Source: Dactylosporangium siamense
GTDB lineage: Bacteria > Actinomycetota > Actinomycetes > Mycobacteriales > Micromonosporaceae
DNA length: 64,000 nt
Direction: 5' to 3'
NCBI RefSeq assembly: GCF_016862795.1
Contig: NZ_BONQ01000050.1
Location: 208,348 to 272,347 of the forward strand
Positions 42,864 through 50,698 of this stretch are shown here, in pieces. The notes beneath the pieces were generated by a model that was not told where the DNA came from, ran no database searches, and worked only from the letters and a program-made list of their open reading frames with translations. The stretch's first letter is position 1. Every line of letters starts with the position of its first letter. The translations under genes and the position numbers were made by a program.

Positions 42864-43235
42864 TCAGGCGTTGACGACCGGGGTGTTCTGGCAGGCGGTG
42901 AGGAGCCAGCGGCCGTCCTCCTTGGCCATCACGTAGACGGGGCTGCCCTCGGCGGTGCCGTCGGGGCCGGTCGTCGTCTGGCGCACCCGGACCGCGGCGA
43001 CGTCCGGGCGGATGAACAGCACGTCCAGCGGCTCGTACGTGACCGTCGTGCCCCGCATCGCACCGGGCAGCACCGTGGCGGTGAACGCCGCGATCTCGGC
43101 CCGTCCGGTCAGGCGCCTTCCGTGTCCCGTCGTCCAGATCGCGTCCTGCCGGAACAGCGCGACGAACTCCTCCACCGATTCCCGCTGCTGCGCGTCCTGC
43201 ACCCGGGCGACCACGTCACGAATCTCTGCGTCCAT
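42864..43235 (-). CDS. SnoaL-like (SgcJ/EcaC-type) NTF2-fold protein
   Basis: The 123-residue protein has the cone-shaped NTF2-fold pattern: RDVVARVQDAQQRESVEEFVALFRQDAIWTTGHGRRLTGRAEI and a C-terminal MAKEDGRWLLTACQN. SgcJ/EcaC-type members are encoded in natural-product clusters and elsewhere; the activity is generally unknown. It is monocistronic, ends at the 14-bp array, and starts at ATG 43235. Confidence 0.85.
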   Translation of the reverse strand: MDAEIRDVVARVQDAQQRESVEEFVALFRQDAIWTTGHGRRLTGRAEIAAFTATVLPGAMRGTTVTYEPLDVLFIRPDVAAVRVRQTTTGPDGTAEGSPVYVMAKEDGRWLLTACQNTPVVNA

Positions 43236-43382
43236 GGTGGACAGCGTCAGACCTCAACACCGCTTCAAGTCAAGGTGCGCACCGGTGGTGCGGCGCTCGT
43301 CACATGACCCCGCGCGGACTGGACGCCGGCGTGTGCGACCTCGAGCCTTGAGGTGGAGCGCCTACCGGGGGGAGGCGGGCAC

Positions 43383-44822
43383 GTGCCACGACCATACTTT
43401 TCGTTGGAAGCACCGGATGCCGGGTCGATCGCGGCGGACGGGTCGATCGACCAGCGTGCGCGGCTCGCGGCGCGGACCGCTGACTGGCAGCGCAGGCGCG
43501 AGGAGCGGTTGCGGGTCAGGGCGGAGTTCGCGGAGGCCCGTGCGCACGGGCTGGTGGCTCGGCACGCGGTGAAGCTGGCCCGGATCCGTGCCGTGAGGGC
43601 GGGTGCGCTGGCCGGTGCGGTCGTTCAGGGGGCGACGGCGGCTGGCGGGCCGGCGGTGAGTGCCACGGCGTCCGCGGCCGCTCGGCCGGCGGTGGGTGCC
43701 ACGGCGTCCGCGGCCGCTCGGCCGGCGGCGGTGGATGACCGGCGGGTGCCGGCACGAGGTCGGCCGCCATCCGCTGGACGTTCGAAGCCCGTGGCACCTC
43801 GGCTGGTGGCCGCGCCTATGCCGGTTTCATCGGTGCCGGTTCCGTCTGCGCCGGTTGGTCCGGTAATGACGTCCGTGCCTGTCCCGGTTCCGTCTGCGCC
43901 GGTTGGGCCTGCGGGGATGGCCGCGCCTGCGCCGGGTCGGTCTGTGCCGGTTCGTCCGGAGTCTGCCGAGGTCGCTGCTCGCCGGGCTACGGTCGTGGGC
44001 GGCCCGGTGGGGCTGGTGGGGCGGGGGCCTGCCGGCTCGTCGCTCGCGGCAGGCCCGATGCGCGGGCGCTCAGCGGGCCGGGTCGAGGATTGCGGCGAAC
44101 CGTTCCTCAGCGAGGTCCAGCTGGCGGAAGATGTGCTGCTTCACCAGACGGGACAGCGGCGTGTCCGGCCGGGCGACCAGCTCGCGCAGCACCGGCACCA
44201 GCGGGCGGTATTTCGCCGCCGACTTGGCGACCTTCGGGCCGGTCGTGTGGATGACGCCGACGCCGTTGTCGGTGAAGTCGGAGACCTTGAGCACCCGCGC
44301 CCACGGTTCGCGTTCGAGGCTCTCCCGGACGTGCTGCCGATACTGTTCGTGCTTGTCCAGGTCCGGGTCGTAGACCGGGTTGGTGACCGCCTCGACGAGC
44401 TGGGCCGTGCGGGCGCCGAAACGGACGGCGAGCACCGCGAGGGCGTCCTCCGCCGTGGCGCCCGGCGTGCCGGCCAGCTCGTCGGGGTGGTCCTCAACGG
44501 TGTCGTGCAGCACCGCAGCGGCGATGACGTCGACGTCGCTGACCTCGTAATGGTGCATGACACGGATCGCGACCCGCAGCAGGTGGTTCACGTAGGGCTC
44601 CCGGACCCGCCGGTCGTCCCGGTGCAGCCGCGCGGCCAGCTCCAGGGCGTCGGCCAGGCGCTCCCGCTCGTCGGCGGCGAAACGCTGGATCTCCAGGCGG
44701 TACCGCTCGCGCAGCCCGTCCTCTCCGTACACCTCGGTGATCGCGTGCATCGGCATCGTCGCGAGATACGGCGGATAGTCCATGGTAAACATATATCGGA
44801 TCAAGGTAACTTCCCGGCGTGA
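43383..44822 (+). CDS. Ala/Pro/Arg-rich protein with uncertain 3' half
   Basis: GGAGG lies 8 nt before GTG 43383, and the first 70 residues (PRPYFSLEAPDAGSIAADGS then a charged helix RREERLRVRAEFAEARA) look genuinely coding. Residues 85-225 are Pro/Ala/Val repeats, including two 36-bp DNA units. Beyond about 44070 the frame is open only because it lies antisense to the HD gene. The real gene probably ended near 44000 and has lost its stop or been frameshifted by repeat change. I recognise no domain. Treat the last 250 codons as unsupported. Confidence 0.4.
   Translation: MPRPYFSLEAPDAGSIAADGSIDQRARLAARTADWQRRREERLRVRAEFAEARAHGLVARHAVKLARIRAVRAGALAGAVVQGATAAGGPAVSATASAAARPAVGATASAAARPAAVDDRRVPARGRPPSAGRSKPVAPRLVAAPMPVSSVPVPSAPVGPVMTSVPVPVPSAPVGPAGMAAPAPGRSVPVRPESAEVAARRATVVGGPVGLVGRGPAGSSLAAGPMRGRSAGRVEDCGEPFLSEVQLAEDVLLHQTGQRRVRPGDQLAQHRHQRAVFRRRLGDLRAGRVDDADAVVGEVGDLEHPRPRFAFEALPDVLPILFVLVQVRVVDRVGDRLDELGRAGAETDGEHREGVLRRGARRAGQLVGVVLNGVVQHRSGDDVDVADLVMVHDTDRDPQQVVHVGLPDPPVVPVQPRGQLQGVGQALPLVGGETLDLQAVPLAQPVLSVHLGDRVHRHRREIRRIVHGKHISDQGNFPA
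43649..43720 (+). repeat. two 36-bp tandem repeats in the Ala/Pro-rich gene
   Basis: Near-identical 36-bp units lie at 43649-43684 and 43685-43720 (one mismatch), with a partial third copy after. Further shorter duplications of a CCGGTTCCGTCTGCGCCGG segment follow near 43850 and 43888. Confidence 0.9.
44070..44783 (-). CDS. HD-domain phosphohydrolase (RelA/SpoT hydrolase-like)
   Basis: The 237-residue protein has VNHLLRVAIRVMHHYEVSDVDVIAAAVLHDTVEDHPDE: the RVA, HD and ED residues of (p)ppGpp-hydrolase-type HD domains, with later SDFTDN. There is no synthetase or regulatory domain, so it resembles small alarmone hydrolases or related HD enzymes. ATG 44783 is preferred over TTG 44804. The AT-rich promoter borders the right end of an IS605-type remnant. 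Confidence 0.85.
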   Translation of the reverse strand: MDYPPYLATMPMHAITEVYGEDGLRERYRLEIQRFAADERERLADALELAARLHRDDRRVREPYVNHLLRVAIRVMHHYEVSDVDVIAAAVLHDTVEDHPDELAGTPGATAEDALAVLAVRFGARTAQLVEAVTNPVYDPDLDKHEQYRQHVRESLEREPWARVLKVSDFTDNGVGVIHTTGPKVAKSAAKYRPLVPVLRELVARPDTPLSRLVKQHIFRQLDLAEERFAAILDPAR

Positions 44823-44825
44823 CTC

Positions 44826-45215
44826 CTCTGACGTCTGAAGACGTCAGCTTCTCTGTGCGCTCAGGCGCGCAGAAGGCCAGCCCGGCCCTGAGAGCATTTG
44901 TCGCGCCGACCACGTCGGCGTGCCGGCAAAGCCGCAGGCGACATTGGCGAAGTCCGCTTGGGTGACGCGGTTCTGCTGTGCGCAGTGCCCTGCAGTCCAT
45001 GCAGGTGTCGCAACGATCACGCTGCCGGCGCCGGCATGGTCCAGCCGCTGGCGGCGGACCTTGCCGTGCAGCGCCACGACCCGCTCCCACGTCGCACGCC
45101 GCAGGTTCGAGCCGCGACGTTTGCGGGCGAGGTCGCGTTGCGTGGCGGCCAGCCGTTCGTCGTTGCGCCGGCCGTGGCACGGGCGCGCCATCTGCACCCG
45201 TGGAAGACGTGTCAT
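44826..45215 (-). pseudogene. tnpB remnant of an IS200/IS605-family element
   Basis: On the minus strand the segment reads ERLAATQRDLARKRRGSN, KVRRQRLDH and QNRVTQADF-VACGF. After a one-base frameshift it reads RHADVVGATNALRAGLAF. These are pieces of TnpB, including the C-terminal zinc-ribbon region, but the RuvC catalytic part between KVRRQRLDH and the ribbon is deleted. It is a decayed fragment, not functional. Confidence 0.8.
44828..44847. other. subterminal hairpin of the IS605-type remnant
   Basis: CTGACGTC and GACGTCAG form an 8-bp perfect stem with loop TGAA just beyond the tnpB remnant. Elements of this family carry such subterminal hairpins as TnpA recognition sites, which supports the assignment. 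Confidence 0.6.
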
Positions 45216-45670
45216 GAGCGGTTGCGGCGGTGGACCGTTGACGGGACCTGGGAGCGGATTCTGGCCCGGCGCAGGTGCATGACGACGGCCAGCCGGTGGA
45301 GTGGGTGATCAGCGTGGGCTCCTCGATCGTGCGGGCGCACCAGCATTCGGCCGGGGCCCGTAAAAGGGGGACACACCGGCGTCGGGCGCGGCGGCGGGCC
45401 GCTGGTTGGTACGCAGGACGGTGAGGCGATCGGCCGGTCCCGGGGGCGGGCTGAGCACGAAGATCCACCTGGTGGTCGATGGGCGGGGGCGTCCGTTGTC
45501 GATCCTGCTCACCGAGGGCCAGGCCGGCGACAATCCGCAGCTCCTCGCCTTGCTGGACCGCATCGCGGTCAACACCCCCGGTCCGGGTGCGCCCCGCAAA
45601 CGGCCGGACGTGCTGATCGCGGACAAGGGCTACGCCCACGCCTCCACGCGCCGGGTGCTGCGGCGCCTGG
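45216..45670 (+). pseudogene. IS5-family transposase remnant
   Basis: In three frames the segment reads RWTVDGTWERILAR, then HDDGQPVEWVISVGSSIVRAHQ, then GGLSTKIHLVVDGRGRPLS and KRPDVLIADKGYAH. This is the DDE core of IS427-group transposases. The first catalytic aspartate (normally ISVDSSIVRAHQ) is replaced by Gly. The N-terminus is missing and at least two frameshifts are present. It abuts the tnpB remnant directly. The region 45671-45880 has no gene I can support. Confidence 0.85.
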
Positions 45671-45882
45671 TCCTGATCGCTGCCGTTCATGTGGCTCCCA
45701 TGATCGGCAGGACAGGACCTGGTCGAGGCGACGCAACGTGGCCCGCTGGGAGGAGAACGACCAGCGGCGGCGTTCTTCAAGGGCGGCAGCTGCTGCCGGA
45801 CGAGCGGGACGGTTCCTGGCCTGCGTGACCTGGCCTTGCAGGCGGCCGCGCCGGGCCTCCACCGGTAAGTCTGGGTGCGCTC

Positions 45883-45922
45883 TTGACCTCAACCCTGGTT
45901 GAGGTCGGAGACTTGTCCGGTG
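45883..45922 (+). promoter_or_regulatory. SoxR/MerR-type operator in an elongated promoter spacer
   Basis: GACCTCAA (45885-45892) and TTGAGGTC (45899-45906) form a 22-bp dyad around CCCTGG. It matches the CCTCAA-TTGAGG SoxR box. A -35-like TTGACC (45883-45888) overlaps its left arm, and a weak -10 (GAGACT, 45908-45913) lies 19 bp away, the long spacing used by MerR-family activators. Confidence 0.8.
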
Positions 45923-46852
45923 ATGCGAGCTGTGTGGTGGCGTGCGGTCGGACCCCCGTCGGTGCTGGAGCTGGGCGAGGCGCCCGAGCCGGTCCCCGGC
46001 CCGGATGAAGTGCTGATCCGGGTGGAGGCCGCCGGGATCACGTTCATCGAGACGCAGACCAGGGCCGGTCGGGCCCCGAAGGCAGGTGCGGTCCCGCCGG
46101 CCGTGCTCGGCAACGGGGTCGGCGGGACCGTCGCCGGCGTCGGTGCGGGCGGCGACCCGGCGCTGATCGGCCGGACGGTGGTGGCGAGCCTGAACGGCAC
46201 CGGTGGATACGCCGAGCTGGCCGTCGCGGCCGCCCGCAACGTGGTGCTGGTGCCCGACGGTGTGTCGACGCTGGACGCGACCGCGCTGCTCGCCGACGGC
46301 CGGACCGCGCTCGGGCTGCACGAGCTCGCCGCACCGCAACCGGGGGAGACGGTGCTCGTCGAGGCGGCGGCGGGCGGCGTCGGCAGCCTCCTGGTCCAGC
46401 TGGCACGAAATGCCGGCGCCCGTGTCGTCGGTGCCGCGTCCGGCGAGCGGAAGCTCCAGCTGATCCGCGACCTCGGCGCCGAGGCGGTCGACTACACCGT
46501 GCCCGGCTGGACCGACCCGGTGAAGGGCTTCGACGTCGTGTACGACGGCGTCGGCGGCACCATCGGCCGCGAGGCGCTCGCCGCGACGGTCGCCGGTGGC
46601 CGGTTCGTCGTGCACGGTGCGGCGGGTGGCCCGCCCACGCAGACCGGCGAGGGCGTGACGGGCTTCGGCTTCCCGGACCTGATGCGGATCGGCCAGCGGG
46701 CGCCGGAGCTCGCCGCGAAGGCCCTGCAGGCGGCGGCGGAGGGCCGGCTGCGGCCGGTCATCGGTCAGACGTTTCCGCTGGACCGTGCCGCCGACGCGCA
46801 CGCCGCCATCGAGGCCCGCGGGACCCTGGGCAAGACGCTGCTGATCGTCTAG
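45923..46852 (+). CDS. NADPH:quinone oxidoreductase (MDR superfamily)
   Basis: The 309-residue protein has the medium-chain dehydrogenase fold: EVLIRVEAAGITFIE at the N-terminus and the cofactor motif AAAGGVGSLLVQLAR near residue 160, with no structural-zinc cysteines. It reduces quinones with NADPH. In Streptomyces a quinone reductase gene is a known SoxR target, consistent with the upstream SoxR-type box. The gene is convergent with an HxlR regulator, their stops sharing CTAG. Confidence 0.92.
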   Translation: MRAVWWRAVGPPSVLELGEAPEPVPGPDEVLIRVEAAGITFIETQTRAGRAPKAGAVPPAVLGNGVGGTVAGVGAGGDPALIGRTVVASLNGTGGYAELAVAAARNVVLVPDGVSTLDATALLADGRTALGLHELAAPQPGETVLVEAAAGGVGSLLVQLARNAGARVVGAASGERKLQLIRDLGAEAVDYTVPGWTDPVKGFDVVYDGVGGTIGREALAATVAGGRFVVHGAAGGPPTQTGEGVTGFGFPDLMRIGQRAPELAAKALQAAAEGRLRPVIGQTFPLDRAADAHAAIEARGTLGKTLLIV

Positions 46853-47169
46853 GAGGCGGCATCTGAGAGACGGGCCGCGCCCCAGTCGTACAACGCCTGC
46901 AGGACCGGCGCGAGGCTCAAACCCTCCTCGGTGAGCGAATACGAGACGTGCGGCGGGACCGTGCCGTGGTCGTGCCGGGCGACCAGGCCGTCCGCCTCGA
47001 GCTCCCGCAGTCGCTGGACCAGCATCTTCTCGCTGACGTGCGGCATGCGGCGGCGCAGTTCGCCGTACCGGTGCGCGCCCTCCTTGAGGTGCGCGAGAAT
47101 CACGGGGCGCCAGCGTCCACCGATCACGTCGACGGCGAGCTCGACCGGGCAGTGGTAGCGCTTCTCCAT
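46849..47169 (-). CDS. HxlR-family transcriptional regulator
   Basis: The 106-residue winged-helix protein starts EKRYHCPVELAVDVIGGRWRPVILAHL, with the conserved Cys of quinone/aldehyde-sensing HxlR/YodB regulators at residue 7, followed by GELRRRMPHVSEKMLVQRLREL. GGGGG precedes ATG 47169 at 8 nt. Its position beside a quinone reductase and divergent from a haemoglobin gene suggests redox or quinone control of both. Direct repeats TACTT at 47183 and 47201 may be its site. Confidence 0.9.
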   Translation of the reverse strand: MEKRYHCPVELAVDVIGGRWRPVILAHLKEGAHRYGELRRRMPHVSEKMLVQRLRELEADGLVARHDHGTVPPHVSYSLTEEGLSLAPVLQALYDWGAARLSDAAS

Positions 47170-47239
47170 CGTGCCGACCCCCTACTTACCGGACGGTGCG
47201 TACTTGATCACCAACCGCACGGTGTGGTCGGCTGTTCCC

Positions 47240-47707
47240 ATGGACAAGCAGCAACCGCCGACGTTGTACGAGTGGGCCGGCGGCACCGAGGCGCTGGTCA
47301 AGCTCACCGAGGCGTTCTACCGCGAGGTCCCGAAGGACGAACTGCTCGGGCCGGTGTTCGCACACATGCACCCGCAGCACGCCCGGCACGTCGCGGTGTG
47401 GCTGGCCGAGGTGTTCGGCGGCCCGGCGACGTACACGCAGGAGCACGGCGGATACCCGTACATGCTGAGCCAACACCTGAACAAGGGCATCACCGAACCA
47501 CAACGCCGCCGGTGGGTGAACATGATGCTGGACGCCGCCGACGAGGTCGGGCTGCCCGGCGACCCCGAGTTCCGGGCCGCGTTCGTGAGTTACCTGGAGT
47601 GGGGGACGAGGCTCGCGCGGGAGAACTCGCAGCCGGGGGCCGACCCGCCCAAGGAGGCACCGGTCCCGCGCTGGGGCTGGGGTGTGGCACCGCCGTACCA
47701 ACCATGA
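47240..47707 (+). CDS. glbO: group II truncated haemoglobin (trHbO)
   Basis: The 155-residue protein has LYEWAGGTEALVKLTEAFYREV, the proximal-helix region HARHVAVWLAEVFGGP, and YTQEHGGYPYMLSQHL, with the Trp and Tyr residues of group II truncated globins. These bind oxygen or nitric oxide and assist respiration or peroxide handling. ATG 47240 is used. It diverges from the HxlR regulator and precedes the Hsp70-like gene. Confidence 0.9.
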   Translation: MDKQQPPTLYEWAGGTEALVKLTEAFYREVPKDELLGPVFAHMHPQHARHVAVWLAEVFGGPATYTQEHGGYPYMLSQHLNKGITEPQRRRWVNMMLDAADEVGLPGDPEFRAAFVSYLEWGTRLARENSQPGADPPKEAPVPRWGWGVAPPYQP

Positions 47708-47741
47708 GACAACGGGTGTGTCGGACATTTAACCTGAAAGC

Positions 47742-49640
47742 GTGGGAGGCTATCAGCTGAGCGTCGACTTCGGCACCTCGAGCACCGTCGCGGTGCTCGC
47801 GGGGCCGGACGGCGAGCACCATCCGCTGCTGTTCGACGGCGAGGAGTTCCTGCCGTCCGCGACCTGCCTGGACAACGCGCCGCACCTGCTCGTCGGCCGC
47901 GACGCCCTCATCCTCGGCCAGGCTCACCCGGACCGGCTCGCCGCGTATCCGAAACGCGCCGTCGACCGCGGCGCCGTCGTCCTCGGCGGCGTCGAGTGTC
48001 CCGTCGGCGACCTGTACGCGGCCGTCTTCGCCCGCGTCGCCGCCGAGGCCCGTCGCGTCGCCGGCGAGCCGATGAGCACGGTGACCCTCACCCACCCGGC
48101 CTGCTGGGACCGCCGCCGGCAGGCCACGCTCACCCGCGCCGCCGCGAAGGTCGGCCTCGGCCCTACCAGGCTCGTCGCCGAACCGGTCGCGGCCGCACGT
48201 CACCTGCTGGACTCGGGAACCCTGGAGGTCGACGACGGCGCCGCCCTCATCGTGTACGACCTCGGCGCCGGCTCCTTCGACGCCGCCGTCGTGCGCCGCT
48301 CGGGCCCGACCTTCGACCTGCTCGCCCAGCGGGGCCTGCCCGACGCCGGCGGCCTCGACCTCGACACGGCGATCGCCGCCCACCTCGGCAACCTGCTCGC
48401 CGACGACACCATCCGCTGGGAGCGCCTCGCCCGCCCGCAGTCCGTCGAGGACCGCCGAGCCGCCCGCCGCCTGCTCGACGAGATCCGCGCCGGCAAGGAA
48501 CTGCTGTCCGCGGCGGCCTCCACCACGATCCGGGTGCCGCTGTTCGACGAGGCGGTCCCGCTGTCCCGCGCCGACCTGGAGCGGATCGCCCGCCCGCTGC
48601 TGGACCGGACGGTCAGTGCGACCGTCGCCGCGGTCGCGGAGGCCGGCGTCACCCGGGCCGAGGTCGCGGGCGTGCTGCTCATCGGCGGATCTTCGCGGAT
48701 TCCCCTGGTGGCTCGGGTACTGCGTGAGGCGCTGGGCGTGGAGCCGACCGCGATCCAGCGCCCGAAACTGGCGGTCGCCGACGGCTGCCTCCCGGTCCGC
48801 CCCCGCAACCAGGCCCGCCGCCCCCGCCGCCCCGAGCCGGGGCCGACGCAACCAGACGCTGCAACCGATGTGGATGCCCCGCCTTCGCCGGCGTCCGGGC
48901 CCCATCCGCCCGCCCCCGGTGTGCGCGGGCCCGCCGCCCCAGAGTCGCCCGCGTCCGAGGTACCACCGTTCAGGCCGGCCTCGTTCGGCCCGGCGCCCGG
49001 CGCGACGAGGACCGCCGCGCCGCCGCCACGGCACTGGCCGGAGCCCCCGGTCGTCGAGCCGGTCGACGTCCTGGTGGAGCACCCGCCGTCGCTGCTCGAC
49101 CGCCTCCGGCGACGTTCCCGTCCCCGGCCGCCAGCAGCTTCGGTCCCGCACGAGGCCGCTTCGGTCCCGCACCAGGCCGCTTCGGTCCCGCACCAGGCCG
49201 CTTCGGTCCCGCACCAGGCCGTGAAAGCGTCCCGGTCCAGGGCCGCCCGCGTGGTGAAGGTCGCGGCCGGCACGATGGCCGGATCCGCAGTGGCCCTGGC
49301 GGCGGGCGTCTGGGTCGGCTTCGCCGTGGCCCCGTCGGAGTCGTTCTCCACGATCCAGGTCGGCCAGTGCGTCCGCCAGGACGGCGCCGAGGCCCGCCGA
49401 GTCGACTGCGCCGAGGCGGACGCGTACACCGTCACCGCCAGGGTGTACCCGGCCGGCTCCTGCCCGGATCCGGCCCAGCCCTACGCGATGCAGGAGCTGA
49501 CCCAGCTGTGCCTCGCCCCCGCGGCCAGGAAGCCCGTAGGCCCATTGCCCGCGAGCTCTTTGCCGGCGGGTTCGGGGTCGGTCGACTCAGGGTCGGCTGC
49601 CCCGAAGCCCGCCCCCTCGACCCGCCGCTTCGGCCCCTGA
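47742..49640 (+). CDS. membrane-anchored Hsp70-like protein
   Basis: The 632-residue protein begins with an Hsp70/actin-type ATPase: SVDFGTSSTVAVLAG (phosphate 1), VYDLGAGSFDAAVV (phosphate 2) and GVLLIGGSSRIPLVARVL (adenosine). The substrate-binding domain is replaced by a Pro/Ala-rich linker (about residues 350-500) that contains four PHQAASV-type 7-residue repeats. One membrane helix at about 505-530 and a secreted C-terminal domain with four cysteines complete the protein. Such fusions are common in actinomycetes but their clients are unknown. TAACCT 6 nt before GTG 47742 suggests a leaderless start. Confidence 0.88.
   Translation: MGGYQLSVDFGTSSTVAVLAGPDGEHHPLLFDGEEFLPSATCLDNAPHLLVGRDALILGQAHPDRLAAYPKRAVDRGAVVLGGVECPVGDLYAAVFARVAAEARRVAGEPMSTVTLTHPACWDRRRQATLTRAAAKVGLGPTRLVAEPVAAARHLLDSGTLEVDDGAALIVYDLGAGSFDAAVVRRSGPTFDLLAQRGLPDAGGLDLDTAIAAHLGNLLADDTIRWERLARPQSVEDRRAARRLLDEIRAGKELLSAAASTTIRVPLFDEAVPLSRADLERIARPLLDRTVSATVAAVAEAGVTRAEVAGVLLIGGSSRIPLVARVLREALGVEPTAIQRPKLAVADGCLPVRPRNQARRPRRPEPGPTQPDAATDVDAPPSPASGPHPPAPGVRGPAAPESPASEVPPFRPASFGPAPGATRTAAPPPRHWPEPPVVEPVDVLVEHPPSLLDRLRRRSRPRPPAASVPHEAASVPHQAASVPHQAASVPHQAVKASRSRAARVVKVAAGTMAGSAVALAAGVWVGFAVAPSESFSTIQVGQCVRQDGAEARRVDCAEADAYTVTARVYPAGSCPDPAQPYAMQELTQLCLAPAARKPVGPLPASSLPAGSGSVDSGSAAPKPAPSTRRFGP
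49137..49220 (+). repeat. four in-frame 21-bp tandem repeats
   Basis: Four 21-bp units (first half GCTTCGGTCCCGC) at 49137, 49158, 49179 and 49200 encode AASVPHQ-type heptads in the Hsp70-like linker, just before the membrane helix. Confidence 0.95.
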
Positions 49641-49699
49641 CCCCGTCGGCCCCCCAGCGCCTGTGACGGTGGATGCCGTACCCGTCCTGTCTCACATCG

Positions 49700-50050
49700 T
49701 CATGGCTGCTCGTCCGGCGCTTCGTCTTCTCGGCTGGTGTGTGGGTTCGGATATGACTTCAGGTCCTTATGGACTAGGGCAGTGAATTGTTTGGCGTGTA
49801 CGACCAGATTGTCGAGAAATCCGCTGACGTTTCGAAGGTTGACCTGATCAGGGGTATCTGGTCTGTAGAACTCAAGAATCGACGAGAAGTTGGTCGTAAG
49901 CTCATCGTATTTATCGAATATTTCGATTGAACCATACATCCGCAGTGCGGCTTCGTGCTGCGACTCCAGATACACAGATGGTTTGTCCGACGTCGCACGC
50001 AGAGTATCGCCGACCGCATACGTGCGAAAGATCCCGTCGTAGCCGAACAC
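49700..50050 (-). CDS. hypothetical protein in a lower-GC patch
   Basis: The 116-residue ORF is clearly less GC-rich than its neighbours and uses A/T-ending codons freely, which suggests acquisition. It reads GYDGIFRTYAVGDTLRATS, then VYLESQHEAALRMYG and FDKYDELTTNFSSILEF. I do not recognise the family. Just upstream another frame reads MNPLDAARV, so the true gene may start further out and be frameshifted near 50050. Confidence 0.5.
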   Translation of the reverse strand: MFGYDGIFRTYAVGDTLRATSDKPSVYLESQHEAALRMYGSIEIFDKYDELTTNFSSILEFYRPDTPDQVNLRNVSGFLDNLVVHAKQFTALVHKDLKSYPNPHTSREDEAPDEQP

Positions 50051-50078
50051 GAGCCGCGTCCAGCGGATTCATGTCTGC

Positions 50079-50618
50079 ATGTGCTCGAACGCGACGGTAT
50101 ATGCCTCGGAGCGGCGGCTGTCGTGCAGTTCCGCCAGATGCAGGTCGAGCCGTCCCCGCTGCTCCAGGCGGGCTATCCACCGCTGCGTCTCGGAGCCGAC
50201 CCGCGCACTGTCGCGGCCCCCGGCTACTGCTTGGACACCGCCAACAACGTGGTCCGGGCAGTCGTCCTGGCCGATGTCGCTGAGCCTGATGCCGGCGATC
50301 GGTTGGGCGAGCTGTGCCGGACTTCAGGCGATCGCGTACGGAGTCCGGGCGCAGGAACGCATTCAGAAGGACGGTTGGCGCGGGTCGGCCCGCGAGAACG
50401 TGAAGGATGGTGCCTGGACCGCCGTGACACTCGGTATGGGTCAGTCCCTTCGGCTCGCCAAGTTCACCAGTATCAACAAGTGGTGGGGAACCGGGCCCGT
50501 CCTAAGGGGGCACACCCAGGCCGGCTGGCACGCCAAGGTCTATGAGAACGCGGCGAAACTGCCGAACTACGCATACCTTGCTTGGCACAAGCGCGACCGT
50601 ATCAAACAGTACTTGTGA
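50079..50618 (+). pseudogene. C-terminal fragment of an unidentified protein
   Basis: Only the last 100 codons look protein-like: GMGQSLRLAKFTSINKWWG, then THTQAGW-type and AYLAWHKRDRIKQYL segments. The 5' half of the ORF is Arg/Ser-rich in a way typical of a wrong frame. The tail could belong to a secreted toxin or effector, but no catalytic motif is recognised. It is probably a decayed or truncated gene ending at the long hairpin. Confidence 0.3.
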
Positions 50619-50679
50619 CAGTATGACCAATGTGGGATCGGAAGGCCTTTCCGATCCCACATTGGTCGCAAACTGTCAC
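50615..50679. terminator. very long perfect hairpin immediately after a stop codon
   Basis: A 19-bp perfect stem (arms 50625-50643 and 50649-50667) closes a 5-nt loop GGCCT. Outside it, GTGACAGT (50615-50622) pairs with ACTGTCAC (50672-50679) after a small internal loop, giving 27 paired bases. It starts at the stop codon of the preceding frame. It fits a strong intrinsic terminator without a U-tract but is unusually long. Confidence 0.75.
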
Positions 50680-50698
50680 CGGACCCATCGAGGATTGA

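Noticed and set aside
45569..46801. 410-codon minus-strand frame
   Set aside because: It is antisense to the quinone oxidoreductase and the IS5 remnant, with shadow composition.
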